Below are positions 29,821 through 38,877 of a DNA stretch of 64,000 nt, one piece after another; the first letter of the stretch is position 1, and every line of letters starts with the position of its first letter. Both the position numbers and the translations under genes were made by a program. The notes under the pieces were generated by a model. The model did no database searches. It was not told where the DNA came from and saw only the letters and a list, made by a program, of their open reading frames with translations. This DNA comes from Rathayibacter caricis DSM 15933 (lineage in GTDB: Bacteria > Actinomycetota > Actinomycetes > Actinomycetales > Microbacteriaceae), in the NCBI RefSeq assembly GCF_003044275.1, contig NZ_PZPL01000001.1:248001-312000 (forward strand). Reading direction: 5' to 3'.

Positions 29821-30672
29821 ATGGGCATCGCGGAGCCGTTCGACGTCGAGAGCTACAGCAGGAGCGCCCACGGCAGTCTCCGGGAGGACTTCTCGATCCG
29901 GGAGTTCGAGGACGTGCCGCTCGACCGCGAGGCGATCGTCGCCACCGCCTACCTCCGCGCTCTCGAGCACGCGGTGATCGCGCGCGTCCTGCCCGTCGCC
30001 CGGACGCACCCGGACGCCCGGGTCCGCGGCTTCGCGAGCGCCTGGGCCGCCGAGCGGCACCGCATCGCCGACGCGCTCGGCGACGTGCTGACCGCCTCGC
30101 CGCGCATCCGCGGCGTCGAGACCGCGCCGCCGGAGCCGGTCGCCGCTCCGTCGGCCCTGCGCGCCCGCGTCGCGCGGCTCCTGCCCGGGCCGGTCGCGCT
30201 CGTGCTCGCGGTCGACTCCCACATCGCGCTGCACGCCTACCGCCGCCTCGCACGGCTCTCGCTGCACCCCGAGATGGAGCGCCTCGCGGAGGCCGTCACG
30301 GGGATCCTCGAGCGCCACGCCGACTTCTTCGGCGAGCTCGCCGCCTCGCATCTGGGGCGCCCGCTGCCCGGCCGGATCGCGGCCGCGACACTGCTCTGGG
30401 CGCTCCACCTCCCGATCGGCGAGGCCGACCTGCCCGAGGCGCTCGCCCGCGAGGGCCGCGAGCTGATCTTCGGGAGGGACGACGGCGGTCTCGAGGGCAT
30501 CGACGCGGGAGTCACCGGCGCGTTCTGCCTGCCCTGCACCGCCGCTCAGCGCCTCGTGCACCCGCACCGAGCGCCGTCGCTCCGCGCCGCCACCGCGGTC
30601 GGTCGCCGCGCGGCCGACGTCGTGCACGCGGTCCGCACCGCGCGCGAGGCCGCGGAGCAGGCCTCGCGCTGA
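29821..30672 (+). CDS. Unknown all-helical protein
   Basis: 283 residues from ATG at 29821. Not recognised. It is predicted to be almost all helix with regularly placed acidic residues and His: ALEHAVIARVLPVARTH, SAWAAERHRIADALGD and GILERHADFFGEL. The EH, ERH and ERH patterns on successive long helices recall ferritin-like di-iron proteins, but no complete ExxH pair set was established. A CLPC motif occurs near the end (FCLPCTAAQRL, about 238-248). No signal peptide. It converges with the helicase gene over a duplicated 22-base sequence. Confidence 0.6.
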   Translation: MGIAEPFDVESYSRSAHGSLREDFSIREFEDVPLDREAIVATAYLRALEHAVIARVLPVARTHPDARVRGFASAWAAERHRIADALGDVLTASPRIRGVETAPPEPVAAPSALRARVARLLPGPVALVLAVDSHIALHAYRRLARLSLHPEMERLAEAVTGILERHADFFGELAASHLGRPLPGRIAAATLLWALHLPIGEADLPEALAREGRELIFGRDDGGLEGIDAGVTGAFCLPCTAAQRLVHPHRAPSLRAATAVGRRAADVVHAVRTAREAAEQASR

Positions 30673-30712
30673 CGACCGCGCGGGTCAGCTCTGACGACCG
30701 TGCGGGTCAGCC
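30669..30712. repeat. 22-base direct duplication spanning two convergent stop codons
   Basis: CTGACGACCGCGCGGGTCAG plus CT (30669-30690) is followed at once by a copy with two changes (30691-30712). The TGA stop of the left gene is in copy one, and the stop of the helicase (minus strand) is in copy two. Confidence 0.75.
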
Positions 30713-33700
30713 CAGCAGCTCCCGCACGTCCTCGGCCGTGATGCCGCCGGCTGACGCCGCTCCGTCGTCCGACATGACCGCGGCGAACAGGGCGGCCTTC
30801 GCCTCCTTGAGCGCCATGACCTTCTCCTCGATCGTGTCCTTCGCAACAAGGCGGTAGACCATCACCGAGCGGGTCTGGCCGATGCGGTGCGCGCGGTCGA
30901 CGGCCTGCGACTCCGTCGCCGGGTTCCACCACGGGTCGAGCAGGATGCAGTAGTCGGCCTCGGTGAGGTTGAGGCCGAAGCCGCCCGCCTTCAGCGAGAT
31001 GAGGAACACGCCCGCCTCGCCCGAGCGGAAGCGGTCGATGACCTCGTCGCGCTTCTTCGTCGCGCCGTCGAGGTAGGCGTACTCGATCCCCGCCCCGTCG
31101 AGGCGGTCGCGCACGCGGCCGAGGAAGCGGGTGAACTGGCTGAAGACGAGGACGCGGTGGCCCTCGGAGAGCGCGTCGGCGAGCAGCTCGTCGAGCAGGT
31201 CGAGCTTGGTCGAGGGCACGGTGGCGTGCGCCTCGTCGACGAGCGCGGCGTCCAGCGCGACCTGGCGGAGCACCGTGAGCGCCCGGAAGATCGCGAAGCG
31301 GTTCTTCTCGAAGTCGCCGATCAGTCCCAGCACCCGCTGCCGCTCCCGGGCGAGATAGGTGTCGTAGACCTTCCGCTGGCGCGCACCGAGCTCGACCTCG
31401 ATGGTCTGCTCCTGCTTCGGCGGCAGCTCCGTGGCGACGAGCTCCTTCGTGCGGCGCAGCATCAGCGGGCGGATGCGGCGGCGCAGCTGCGTGAGGCGCT
31501 CGGTGTCGGCCTCCCGCTCGATCGGCTTCTGGTAGTACTCGGCGAAGCCGGCCGGCGAGGGGAAGAGGCCCGGAGCCACGATGGAGAGCAGCGACCACAG
31601 CTCCATCACGTTGTTCTCCATCGGCGTGCCCGTGATGGCGAGCTTGAACGGCACGTCGAGGCGGCGGGCGAGCTGGTGCGTCGCCGACTGCCGGTTCTTG
31701 ACGAACTGCGCCTCGTCGAGCATGAGACCGGCCCACTGGATGCCCGCGTAGGACTCGTAGTCGAGGCGGAAGAGGGCGTAGGAGGTGACGACGAGCTCGG
31801 CCTCGCCGATCGTGCTCGTGAGGGCGCGGCGCTTCTTCTTCGACGTCTCGTCGATGCCGACGACCGTGAGCCCCGGTGCGAACCGCTTCGCCTCGCCGAC
31901 CCAGTTGGGCACGACGCTCGTCGGCGCGACGACCAGGAACGGGCGCGGGGAGGTGCCCGCGTCGCCCGCGGCGGCCCGCTGCTCCTGCATCGCGCGGGCG
32001 ATGAGGGCGAGCGACTGCACGGTCTTGCCGAGGCCCATGTCGTCGGCGAGCACGCCGCCGAGCTGGTTGTCGTAGAGGAACGACAGCCAGTCGTAGCCGA
32101 GCTGCTGATAGGGCCGGAGCTCGACCTGGAAGCCGTCGGGCAGGGGGCGCGACTCGAGCGCACCGGTGGCGGTGAAGCCCGAGAGGCCCTCGACGGCGCG
32201 GCGCCACGCGGCGGCCTGCGCCTCGACGACACCGAGCTCGACGAGCTCGTCCCACAGGGAGGACTGGAAGCGGCTGATGCGGAGGGTCTCGCCCGGGTCG
32301 TCCGAGAGCTCGCGCGCCTCGGCGATGAGCTCGCGCAGCCGCCCGAAGCGCTCGTCGTCGAGGGCGAAGTACACGCCGCTGGGCAGCACCATGTACTCGT
32401 CGCCGCGGGCCAGGGCGAGGAAGATCTCGGCGAGCGGCACGGCCTCGTCGTTGACAGTGACCGAGATCTCGAGGTTGAACCAGTCGCGGCTGTCGGGCTG
32501 GGCCACGGTCTGCACGGCGACGACGGGCGCGGTCTCGGCCTCGCGGTACTCGACGCGCTCGCCGATCTCCTCGATCTCGACCGAGCCGAGCTCGCGCAGG
32601 CGCTCCACCTCGCCGGTGAGGAAGCCCACGGTGGCCATGCCGCGCAGGTCGAAGGTCGGGCGCAGCCGCCTGCTCGAGGGCGAGACGAGGGCGGGAGTCG
32701 CCTCGGGGTCGATGCCGGCCGCGCCGAGCGAGTCGAGGATCCGCTGCTCCGCCTCGGGATCGCGGTAGCCGGTCTCGTCGTCCAGCCGCAGCGGCAGGCG
32801 CTCGGCGTCGCCGCCGCGGGCGCCCTCGACGCCGTAGCGCCACCACCACGAGCCCCGCAGACCCGCTCCGTCGGTGTGCTCGAGCGTCAGGCCGAGGCGC
32901 GGCTCGGGCACCGCGGGGGCCTCGAAGGAGTCGTCGCGCGAGACGATCGCGAACAGCCGGTGCAGGCGCTGGTAGTGCTCGGTGAGGAACGCCGCCTCCT
33001 CCTGCGCCGGGATGCGGATGGGCTCGCGGCTCCAGAGGAACGTGCGGGCGGAGGAGAGCAGCGGAGCCGCGAACGGCACGAGGGTGACGGGGCGCGCCCG
33101 CAGCTCGTCGCCGGGCTCCCAGAGGTAGAGGCCGACCGCGGGGTCGCCGATGAAGCCGAACTCCTCGGGTGCGGGGCTGTCGCCGATCGCAACGAGCGAG
33201 CGCAGCTCGAGGCCGGTCGATGTGCGGGTGACGTCGATGGAGGCGGTCGCGGTGGTGTCGAGGATCCGCAGCGGGGTCTGGTCGCGGTCGCCCATGACCA
33301 GGCCGATGCCCGCGCGGACCGCGCCGTGCAGAGCGGCCCAGATGGCCTCGCTCCGGCAGCCGTCGAGGTAGAGCCAGGTGTCGGGCGAGTAGTAGCTCGA
33401 GGCGCTGTGCCCCGAGAGCAGCCCCTGGATCTCGCGGACGACGTCGATCTGGCGCTCGTCGTAGTCGTGGCTGTAGTGCAGGTAGCCGAGGTCGCGCCAG
33501 CTGGTGCCGGTGCGGACCCAGCGGTCGCGGTCGCCCATCCGCACCGGGCGCACGCCCAGTCGCGGGCGCGGCTCGGGCGGCGGCCGGTAGCTGTTGTAGC
33601 GGCCGGGCGGGCGCCGCACGGGCTCGCCCGGGAGGAGCTCGAACTGCAGGCCGAGCGGGATGCCGGAGCGCGACCGCTCCATGCCGGCGAGCAGCGGTGC

Positions 33701-34150
33701 CAGCGCGCTGCGCCACTCCGGGACTGCGTCGGCGCCGGTCTCGCCCGCGAACGGGCCGGCGAGGCCGCCCTCGCGCTCGCGGCGCAGGGCCTCGACGAGC
33801 ACCGCCGCCACGTGCTTGCACTCGTGCTTGACCGGGCAGCTGCAGGCGCCGCCGAGGAGGATCGAGCGGCCGGCGTCCTCGCGCAGCTGCACGCTGACGG
33901 CGTAGGGCGAGCGCCCGGATCCGCGGACCTGGCCGAACAGGCGGGTGCGGCCGCCGAACCACTGCAGCTCGCCGACCCGGCCCTCGTCGGCGTAGACGGT
34001 GCCCTTCTCGAACGCGGCGGTGCCGACGAGCGCACGGATGTCCTGCTCGGAGAACGGCTCCTGCGCGGCGGTCTCCGAGGCCTCGGCGGTCTCCTGCGGG
34101 GCGGGCGCGGCCGAGGGCTGCGCGTCGCTCGAGGGACTCCGGCGGGCCAT
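30707..34150 (-). CDS. SNF2-family helicase with N-terminal SWIM zinc finger
   Basis: 1147 residues from ATG at 34150. The SWIM finger is C103-x-C105, C111-x-H113 (CSCPVKHECKH). A long beta-rich bacterial SNF2-associated region follows (about 130-650). The motor has Walker A ADDMGLGKT (about 700), DEAQ (about 815), a second RecA lobe with FSQFTRFLG and SLKAGGFGLNL, and the arginine finger region WWNPATESQAVDRAHRIGQ. It should be a DNA translocase remodelling protein-DNA or RNA polymerase complexes (HepA/RapA-like group); its target is unknown. A further in-frame ATG at 34198 is possible. Confidence 0.9.
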   Translation of the reverse strand: MARRSPSSDAQPSAAPAPQETAEASETAAQEPFSEQDIRALVGTAAFEKGTVYADEGRVGELQWFGGRTRLFGQVRGSGRSPYAVSVQLREDAGRSILLGGACSCPVKHECKHVAAVLVEALRREREGGLAGPFAGETGADAVPEWRSALAPLLAGMERSRSGIPLGLQFELLPGEPVRRPPGRYNSYRPPPEPRPRLGVRPVRMGDRDRWVRTGTSWRDLGYLHYSHDYDERQIDVVREIQGLLSGHSASSYYSPDTWLYLDGCRSEAIWAALHGAVRAGIGLVMGDRDQTPLRILDTTATASIDVTRTSTGLELRSLVAIGDSPAPEEFGFIGDPAVGLYLWEPGDELRARPVTLVPFAAPLLSSARTFLWSREPIRIPAQEEAAFLTEHYQRLHRLFAIVSRDDSFEAPAVPEPRLGLTLEHTDGAGLRGSWWWRYGVEGARGGDAERLPLRLDDETGYRDPEAEQRILDSLGAAGIDPEATPALVSPSSRRLRPTFDLRGMATVGFLTGEVERLRELGSVEIEEIGERVEYREAETAPVVAVQTVAQPDSRDWFNLEISVTVNDEAVPLAEIFLALARGDEYMVLPSGVYFALDDERFGRLRELIAEARELSDDPGETLRISRFQSSLWDELVELGVVEAQAAAWRRAVEGLSGFTATGALESRPLPDGFQVELRPYQQLGYDWLSFLYDNQLGGVLADDMGLGKTVQSLALIARAMQEQRAAAGDAGTSPRPFLVVAPTSVVPNWVGEAKRFAPGLTVVGIDETSKKKRRALTSTIGEAELVVTSYALFRLDYESYAGIQWAGLMLDEAQFVKNRQSATHQLARRLDVPFKLAITGTPMENNVMELWSLLSIVAPGLFPSPAGFAEYYQKPIEREADTERLTQLRRRIRPLMLRRTKELVATELPPKQEQTIEVELGARQRKVYDTYLARERQRVLGLIGDFEKNRFAIFRALTVLRQVALDAALVDEAHATVPSTKLDLLDELLADALSEGHRVLVFSQFTRFLGRVRDRLDGAGIEYAYLDGATKKRDEVIDRFRSGEAGVFLISLKAGGFGLNLTEADYCILLDPWWNPATESQAVDRAHRIGQTRSVMVYRLVAKDTIEEKVMALKEAKAALFAAVMSDDGAASAGGITAEDVRELLG

Positions 34151-34257
34151 GGACCTCACGCTCTCCGCGCTCCGAACGGAGCGCATCCGTCCATTCAACC
34201 CGATTCCGGAGCCGCTGCGAGCCGCGGGCCGGGATCCGTGGAGGCGTGCAGCCTGCC

Positions 34258-34269
34258 TACGATGGTCGG
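34258..34269 (+). promoter_or_regulatory. Leaderless-type promoter of the MshA-like gene
   Basis: TACGAT (34258-34263) ends six bases before ATG 34270. This decides the start in favour of 34270 over the in-frame GTG at 34246, which would precede the -10 box. Confidence 0.55.
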
Positions 34270-35388
34270 ATGCCCCGTATGGCCGTCGTCTCGGCGCACA
34301 CCTCCCCCCTCGAGCAGCCGTCGACGGGGGACGCGGGCGGGATGAACGTGTACCTCGCCGCGGTGCTGCCGGAGCTCGCCCTGCGGGGCTGGGACGTGGT
34401 GGTGCTGACCCGCGGCGAGGAGTCCGGCCGGCTCGCTCCCGGCGTCGAGGTCGTGGGCGTGCCGGTCGGGGCGGGCGACAAGTACGCGCTGGCGCAGGCC
34501 GCCCCCGTGTTCGCGCGAGCCGCGGCGGGAGCGGACGTGGTGCACTCGCACTACTGGGTCTCGGGACTGGCGGGAGCCCTGACCGGGCTGCCGCACGTGC
34601 ACTCGATGCACTCGAGCTCGCTGGCGAAGAACGCGCGCCTCGCCCCCGGCGACTCGCCCGAGCCGCCCGAGCGGATCGAGGCCGAGCGCTCGGTGCTCGC
34701 TTCGGCCGACGCCGTGGTGGTCGCGGGCGCGGCCGAGCGGGCGGACGTCGAGGGCGGCTACGGCGTGGATCCGTCGCGCGTCGTCGTCGTGCCGCCGGGG
34801 GTCGATCCGCGGTTCCGTCCCGGGGGCGGCGAGCGCGCCGACGAGATCGTGCTCGTCGGCCGGGTCCAGCCGCTCAAGGGGCAGCTGCTCGCGGTGCAGG
34901 CCCTGGCCCGGATCCCGGTCGCGGAGCGGCCCCTCCTCCGGATCGTCGGCGGACCCGCGCCCGGCCGCGAGGAGTACCTGGCGCAGGTGCAGGAGGCTGC
35001 CCGCGAGCTGGGCGTCGCCGCGAGCGTCCGTTTCGACGGAGTGGCCGACCGCGACGGGGTGGCGGAGCGGCTCCGGCGCGCCCGCCTGGCCCTGGTGCCG
35101 TCGGCGGCCGAGACGTTCGGGCTCATCGCGCTCGAGGCCGCGGCGTCGGGGACGCCCGTGGTCGCCCGCCGGACGACCGGGCTGGTCGACGCGGTGCGCG
35201 ACGCGGGGAGCGGCGTGCTGATCGACTCCGCCGACCCGGGCGAGTGGGCCGAGCGGATCCGCGAGCTGCTGGCCGACCCCGACGAGCGGGAGCGGCTGGG
35301 CCACGGAGGCGTCGCCTGGGCGGCGGCGCACAGCTGGGGTGCGGCGGCCGAGCAGCTCGACGCGCTGTACCGCGGGCTGATCCGCTAG
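34270..35388 (+). CDS. mshA: MshA-like GT4 glycosyltransferase (mycothiol pathway)
   Basis: 372 residues. GT-B fold with the MshA signature GDAGGMNVY near the N-terminus (about 18-26), VHSHYWVSG, VVVPPGVD, the sugar-binding stretch VGRVQPLKGQ and the C-terminal EX7E-like region ETFGLIALEAAASG. MshA joins N-acetylglucosamine to inositol-3-phosphate, the first step of mycothiol synthesis; mycothiol is the main thiol of actinobacteria. It is shorter than typical MshA by some tens of residues, so a related GT4 function is not excluded. Confidence 0.75.
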   Translation: MPRMAVVSAHTSPLEQPSTGDAGGMNVYLAAVLPELALRGWDVVVLTRGEESGRLAPGVEVVGVPVGAGDKYALAQAAPVFARAAAGADVVHSHYWVSGLAGALTGLPHVHSMHSSSLAKNARLAPGDSPEPPERIEAERSVLASADAVVVAGAAERADVEGGYGVDPSRVVVVPPGVDPRFRPGGGERADEIVLVGRVQPLKGQLLAVQALARIPVAERPLLRIVGGPAPGREEYLAQVQEAARELGVAASVRFDGVADRDGVAERLRRARLALVPSAAETFGLIALEAAASGTPVVARRTTGLVDAVRDAGSGVLIDSADPGEWAERIRELLADPDERERLGHGGVAWAAAHSWGAAAEQLDALYRGLIR

Positions 35389-35397
35389 ATCGTCCCG

Positions 35398-36240
35398 CTA
35401 GTCGACGACCGGCACCGTGCCCGGATCGAGGCGGGCGCCGCTCGTCGAGCGGTACCAGGGGGCGAGCCGGTCGGGCGAGACCGCGACCATCGCGGCGCCG
35501 GTGAAGCCCGCGTCGTTGCCGAAGCGGGCCGGGACGATCTCGGTGCCGATGTCGAGGAAGCCGGCGAACTCGTCGAAGACGTGCGCGGCGGCGCCTCCGA
35601 TCACGAACAGCTGCGGCGAGAGCAGCATCTCGAGGTGGCGGTAGTAGACGCTGAGGCGGCCCGCCCACTCCTCGAGCGTGATGCCCTCGCGGCGGACGGC
35701 CGAGAAGCCCACGCGAGGCTCGAAGTCGGGACCGTCGATGTGCACGTGGCCGAGCTCGGAGTTGGGGATCACGACGCCCTCGTGCACGAGCGCGGTGCCG
35801 ATGCCCGTGCCGAGGGTCGTGAGCAGGAGCAGGCCCTCACGGTCGCGCATCGCGCCGAACTCGCGCTCGGCGACTCCGGCCGCGTCGGCGTCGTTCACGA
35901 CGACCACGTCGACCCCGGTCGCCTCGGACAGCAGGGCCTGGGCGTCGAGGCCGACCCAGCGCTGCGAGACGTGGGTGGTCTGCCGGACGACGCCGCCGCG
36001 GACGATGCCGGGGAAGCCGACTCCGACGGGCGTCCCCGCGATCGGCGAGACGTCGCGGACGATGCCGGCGATCGCCGCGGCGAAGTCCTCGGGCTCCTTG
36101 CCCAGCGGGTTCGCGACGGCGAAGCGGCGGGCGGCCCTCTCTCCGGTGGTCACGTCGACGAGGGACGCCTTGATCGACGTTCCGCCGATGTCGACGCCGA
36201 CGGCGAAGCGCGGGAGGACGCCGTCCTGGGGCTGGGTCAC
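35398..36240 (-). CDS. ppgK: ROK-family polyphosphate glucokinase
   Basis: 280 residues, GTG start. ATP/polyphosphate loop AVGVDIGGTSIKASL (about 13-27), TTLGTGIGTALV, ELGHVHIDG (sugar binding) and FGNDAGFTGAAMVAV. The length and the EFGAMRD and LGHVHID parts match actinobacterial polyphosphate/ATP glucokinases. It phosphorylates glucose to glucose-6-phosphate. It converges with mshA; only nine bases separate the stops. Confidence 0.85.
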   Translation of the reverse strand: MTQPQDGVLPRFAVGVDIGGTSIKASLVDVTTGERAARRFAVANPLGKEPEDFAAAIAGIVRDVSPIAGTPVGVGFPGIVRGGVVRQTTHVSQRWVGLDAQALLSEATGVDVVVVNDADAAGVAEREFGAMRDREGLLLLTTLGTGIGTALVHEGVVIPNSELGHVHIDGPDFEPRVGFSAVRREGITLEEWAGRLSVYYRHLEMLLSPQLFVIGGAAAHVFDEFAGFLDIGTEIVPARFGNDAGFTGAAMVAVSPDRLAPWYRSTSGARLDPGTVPVVD

Positions 36241-36280
36241 GGATGCTCCGACTGCAGAAGAGGTGGGGAAGGTGACGAGT

Positions 36281-37099
36281 CTACGAGTCGGAACCGTGAC
36301 GGGGCTCGGAGAGGGCTGCCAGGACGTAGCGGAGGACGGGCTCGTAGAGGTGGACGGCGAGTCCGTCGTCGATCGGGACGACGACCTCGATCGAGCCCTG
36401 CGCCTCGGCCACGAACACCGCGGGGTCGTTGCAGTCGGCGATCGCGATCGTCGGCAGGCCCCGGCGGCCGGCGGCGCCCGCCCAGCCGTGATCGGCGACG
36501 ACGAGGTCGGGCCGGATGCCGAGGGCGTCGAGGCGGTCGAGCAGCGCGTTCATCGGCTCGGGCGAGTGCGTGTGCATCAGGCTGCCGCCGCGGTAGACGC
36601 AGGTGACGCCGCCGGTGCACCAGAGGAACTGGTGCTCGTCGGCGAGCGGAACGCGGATGCGGTCGGCCGCCGCGAACGGGAGGGTGTTGACGTCGAGGAC
36701 GCGCGCGCCCGCCTCGGTCGCGGCCGACGCCAGCCGCCGGTAGAGGTCCATCAGGGTCGCCGGGTGGGCGGTGGCGAAGAGGATCAGGTCACCGCGGCGG
36801 ACGGACTCGGCGAAACGGCGGCGGTACGCGTCGAGGCGGGCGACGGTGAGGGTCGCGTCGATGCGGTCCTGCCCGCTCTCGAACGCGGGGTCCGTGCTGA
36901 TGCCGACGCGCTCGCCCATCAGCGCGAGCAGCTCCGGCAGGTCCCAGTGCTCGGCGACGTCGACGCCGTACAGGTGGGCGGGATCGCGCGCGGCGAGCTT
37001 GCGCAGGTTGCCGAGGTTGCTCGACCGGTCGGTGAGCACGGCCCCGGTCAGGAGGGTGGAGTCGAGGACGGCGGCGAGGTCGGGATCGTCGGTGCGCAT
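36281..37099 (-). CDS. Phosphatase-like protein conserved in actinobacteria
   Basis: 272 residues. It belongs to a family commonly labelled phosphatase in Streptomyces and relatives, recognised here by the order of blocks: NLRKLAARDPAHLYGVD, ILFATAHPATLMDLYRRL, GSLMHTHSPEPMNALL, DLVVADHGWAGAAGRRG and AIADCNDPAVFVAEAQG. Conserved His and Asp in HTHS, ADHGW and DCND could bind metal. The reaction has not been shown to my knowledge. ppgK follows 40 bases downstream on the same strand. Confidence 0.65.
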   Translation of the reverse strand: MRTDDPDLAAVLDSTLLTGAVLTDRSSNLGNLRKLAARDPAHLYGVDVAEHWDLPELLALMGERVGISTDPAFESGQDRIDATLTVARLDAYRRRFAESVRRGDLILFATAHPATLMDLYRRLASAATEAGARVLDVNTLPFAAADRIRVPLADEHQFLWCTGGVTCVYRGGSLMHTHSPEPMNALLDRLDALGIRPDLVVADHGWAGAAGRRGLPTIAIADCNDPAVFVAEAQGSIEVVVPIDDGLAVHLYEPVLRYVLAALSEPRHGSDS

Positions 37100-37119
37100 C
37101 GTCGCCAGGATATCGGGTG

Positions 37120-37147
37120 TTGACTTACCGAACAGTAGCGATATATC
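37120..37147 (+). promoter_or_regulatory. Promoter of the PadR gene with palindromic -10 region
   Basis: TTGACT (37120-37125), 16-base spacer, TATATC (37142-37147). The -10 is embedded in the perfect palindrome GATATATC (37140-37147), and GATATC lies at 37109-37114. PadR proteins usually repress their own promoter through AT-rich palindromes, so these are operator candidates. Confidence 0.6.
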
Positions 37148-37239
37148 TTTACTGCATCGCCGACAGATCGAAGAGCACTCGCTCCGAGACGGGCGATCGG
37201 ATTCCGGAAGGCGTCCACACGACCGAGAGCAGAGCAGAC

Positions 37240-37875
37240 ATGCACCCCAGGAACTTCTTCCCCGACCACGACTCCTCGCGCCACGACGGCGCGCAGCACG
37301 ATTCCGGCCGTTCCGGCCACGACCACCCCGGCCGCCGTGAGCGCCGCGGCCCCGGCGGCCACGGACGCGGCTTCGGTCCCGGCTTCGGCTTCGGCCCCGG
37401 CTTCGGCGGCCCCTTCGGCGGCCCCGGCCGCGGCGGAGGACGCGCCCGCCGCGGCGACGTCCGCGCGGCCCTCCTCTCCCTCCTCGCCGAGACGACCTCG
37501 AACGGCTACGGCCTGATCAAGGCGATCGCCGAGAAGACCGGCGACGCCTGGCGCCCCAGCCCCGGCTCCGTCTACCCCACCCTCCAGCAGCTCGTCGACG
37601 AGGGCCTGATCACGGCCGTCGGCGAGGGCCGCGGCACCGAGTACCAGCTCACCGACGCGGGCGGCACCTACGTGCGCGAGCACGCCGACGAGCTCGCCGC
37701 CGCGTGGGAGGCGACTCCCGGTGCGAGCGACAGCGCCCGCGCGTTCATGGAGAACGTCGGCAAGCTGATGGGAGTGATCCAGCAGTTCCGCGGGGCGAGC
37801 GACGCCCAGCGCGCCGCGGCCTCCGAGAAGCTGGACGAGGCGCGCCGAGCGCTGTACCTCATCCTCGCGGACTGA
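37240..37875 (+). CDS. PadR-family regulator with Gly/Phe/His-rich N-terminus
   Basis: 211 residues from ATG at 37240, about 85 bases after the promoter. Residues 1-75 are disordered: His/Asp-rich, then FGPGF repeats and Gly/Arg. The PadR winged helix follows (RRGDVRAALLSLLAETTSNGYGLIKAI, about 72-98; PSPGSVYPTLQQLVDEGLI; GRGTEYQLTDAG). A C-terminal helical region (about 155-211) would dimerise. Such Gly-rich tails occur in other PadR proteins. Its target may be itself or a transporter elsewhere. Confidence 0.88.
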   Translation: MHPRNFFPDHDSSRHDGAQHDSGRSGHDHPGRRERRGPGGHGRGFGPGFGFGPGFGGPFGGPGRGGGRARRGDVRAALLSLLAETTSNGYGLIKAIAEKTGDAWRPSPGSVYPTLQQLVDEGLITAVGEGRGTEYQLTDAGGTYVREHADELAAAWEATPGASDSARAFMENVGKLMGVIQQFRGASDAQRAAASEKLDEARRALYLILAD

Positions 37876-37911
37876 TCGGGTCCGACCGGAGGCACGGGCG
37901 TCGGGCTGCGC

Positions 37912-38877
37912 TCAGCGCGACGCCTCCGCCAGCCGGGCGAGGCCCTCGTCGAGCGTCACGGCCGGCGCCCACCGCAGATCGGCGCGGGTGCGGCGCTGGT
38001 CGAACCAGTGCGCGGTCGAGAGCTGCTCGGCGAGGAACCGGGTCATCGGAGGCTCGTCCTCGCCCGGGCGCACCGCCCAGATCCGCTCGACGAGCGAGCC
38101 GGCGACGCGCGCGACGGAGGCGGGCACCGACCAGCGCGGCGGCTCGACTCCGGAGGCGCGGCAGATGCCCGCGAGCAGCTCGGCGACCGGGCGCGGCTCG
38201 CCGTTCGTGACCACGTAGGCCTGCCCGTGCACCTCGGGGGCCCGGTCGAAGGCGGCGACGATCGCCGAGGCGGCGTTGTCGAGGTAGGTCGAGTCGATCA
38301 GGGCCTGCCCGTCGCCGAGCAGCGGCAGGCGCCCCGTGCGCGCCCGCTCGACGATGCGGGCCACGAGCTGCGTGTCACCGGGACCCCACACCAGGTGCGG
38401 CCGCACCGCGACCACGGCGAATCCGGGAGCGTCGGCAGCGAGGGCGAGCAGCTCGCCCCGCGCCTTCGTGCGGGCGTAGTCGCCGCGCGCGTGCTCGGGG
38501 TCGGCCGGCTCCGCGTCGTCCCCCGTGATGGAGGAGCCCGCGTGGGCCACCGACGGCGACGACACCTGCACGAAGCGCTCCACTCCGGCTCGTCGGGCGG
38601 CGGCGAGGAGGCGGCGCGTGCCGTCGACGTTCACGCGGTCGAAGTCCCCCGGGTCGCCGGCGAGCGACACCTTGGCGGCCAGGTGGACGACGCCGTCGAC
38701 GCCCTCGAGCGCCTCCGCCACCGCACGGGGGTCGGTCAGCGAGCCGCGCGCGTCCTCGACCCCGGCGACTCCCGAGGGGCGGCGCTGGAAGGTGCGGACC
38801 TCGTGACCCTGCGCGGCGAGGAGGGCGGCGACCGCTCCTCCGAGCAGCCCGCTCGCTCCCGTGACCAGGACCGTCAC
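37912..38877 (-). CDS. oleD: OleD, NAD(P)H-dependent 2-alkyl-3-ketoacid reductase
   Basis: 321 residues, GTG start overlapping the oleBC stop (GTGA). Extended SDR: cofactor loop VTGASGLLGG (about 4-13), active-site YARTK (Tyr-x3-Lys) and downstream DSTYLDNAASAI typical of NAD-dependent epimerase-like enzymes. In the ole pathway OleD reduces the 2-alkyl-3-ketoacid made by OleA to the 2-alkyl-3-hydroxy acid used by OleC. The identification rests on fold plus position after oleA and oleBC. Confidence 0.85.
   Translation of the reverse strand: MTVLVTGASGLLGGAVAALLAAQGHEVRTFQRRPSGVAGVEDARGSLTDPRAVAEALEGVDGVVHLAAKVSLAGDPGDFDRVNVDGTRRLLAAARRAGVERFVQVSSPSVAHAGSSITGDDAEPADPEHARGDYARTKARGELLALAADAPGFAVVAVRPHLVWGPGDTQLVARIVERARTGRLPLLGDGQALIDSTYLDNAASAIVAAFDRAPEVHGQAYVVTNGEPRPVAELLAGICRASGVEPPRWSVPASVARVAGSLVERIWAVRPGEDEPPMTRFLAEQLSTAHWFDQRRTRADLRWAPAVTLDEGLARLAEASR

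Noticed and set aside
26196..29828. 1210-residue minus-strand frame opposite the second PBP
   Set aside because: Shadow of the PBP gene and of the EamA gene in another frame; no recognisable domain.
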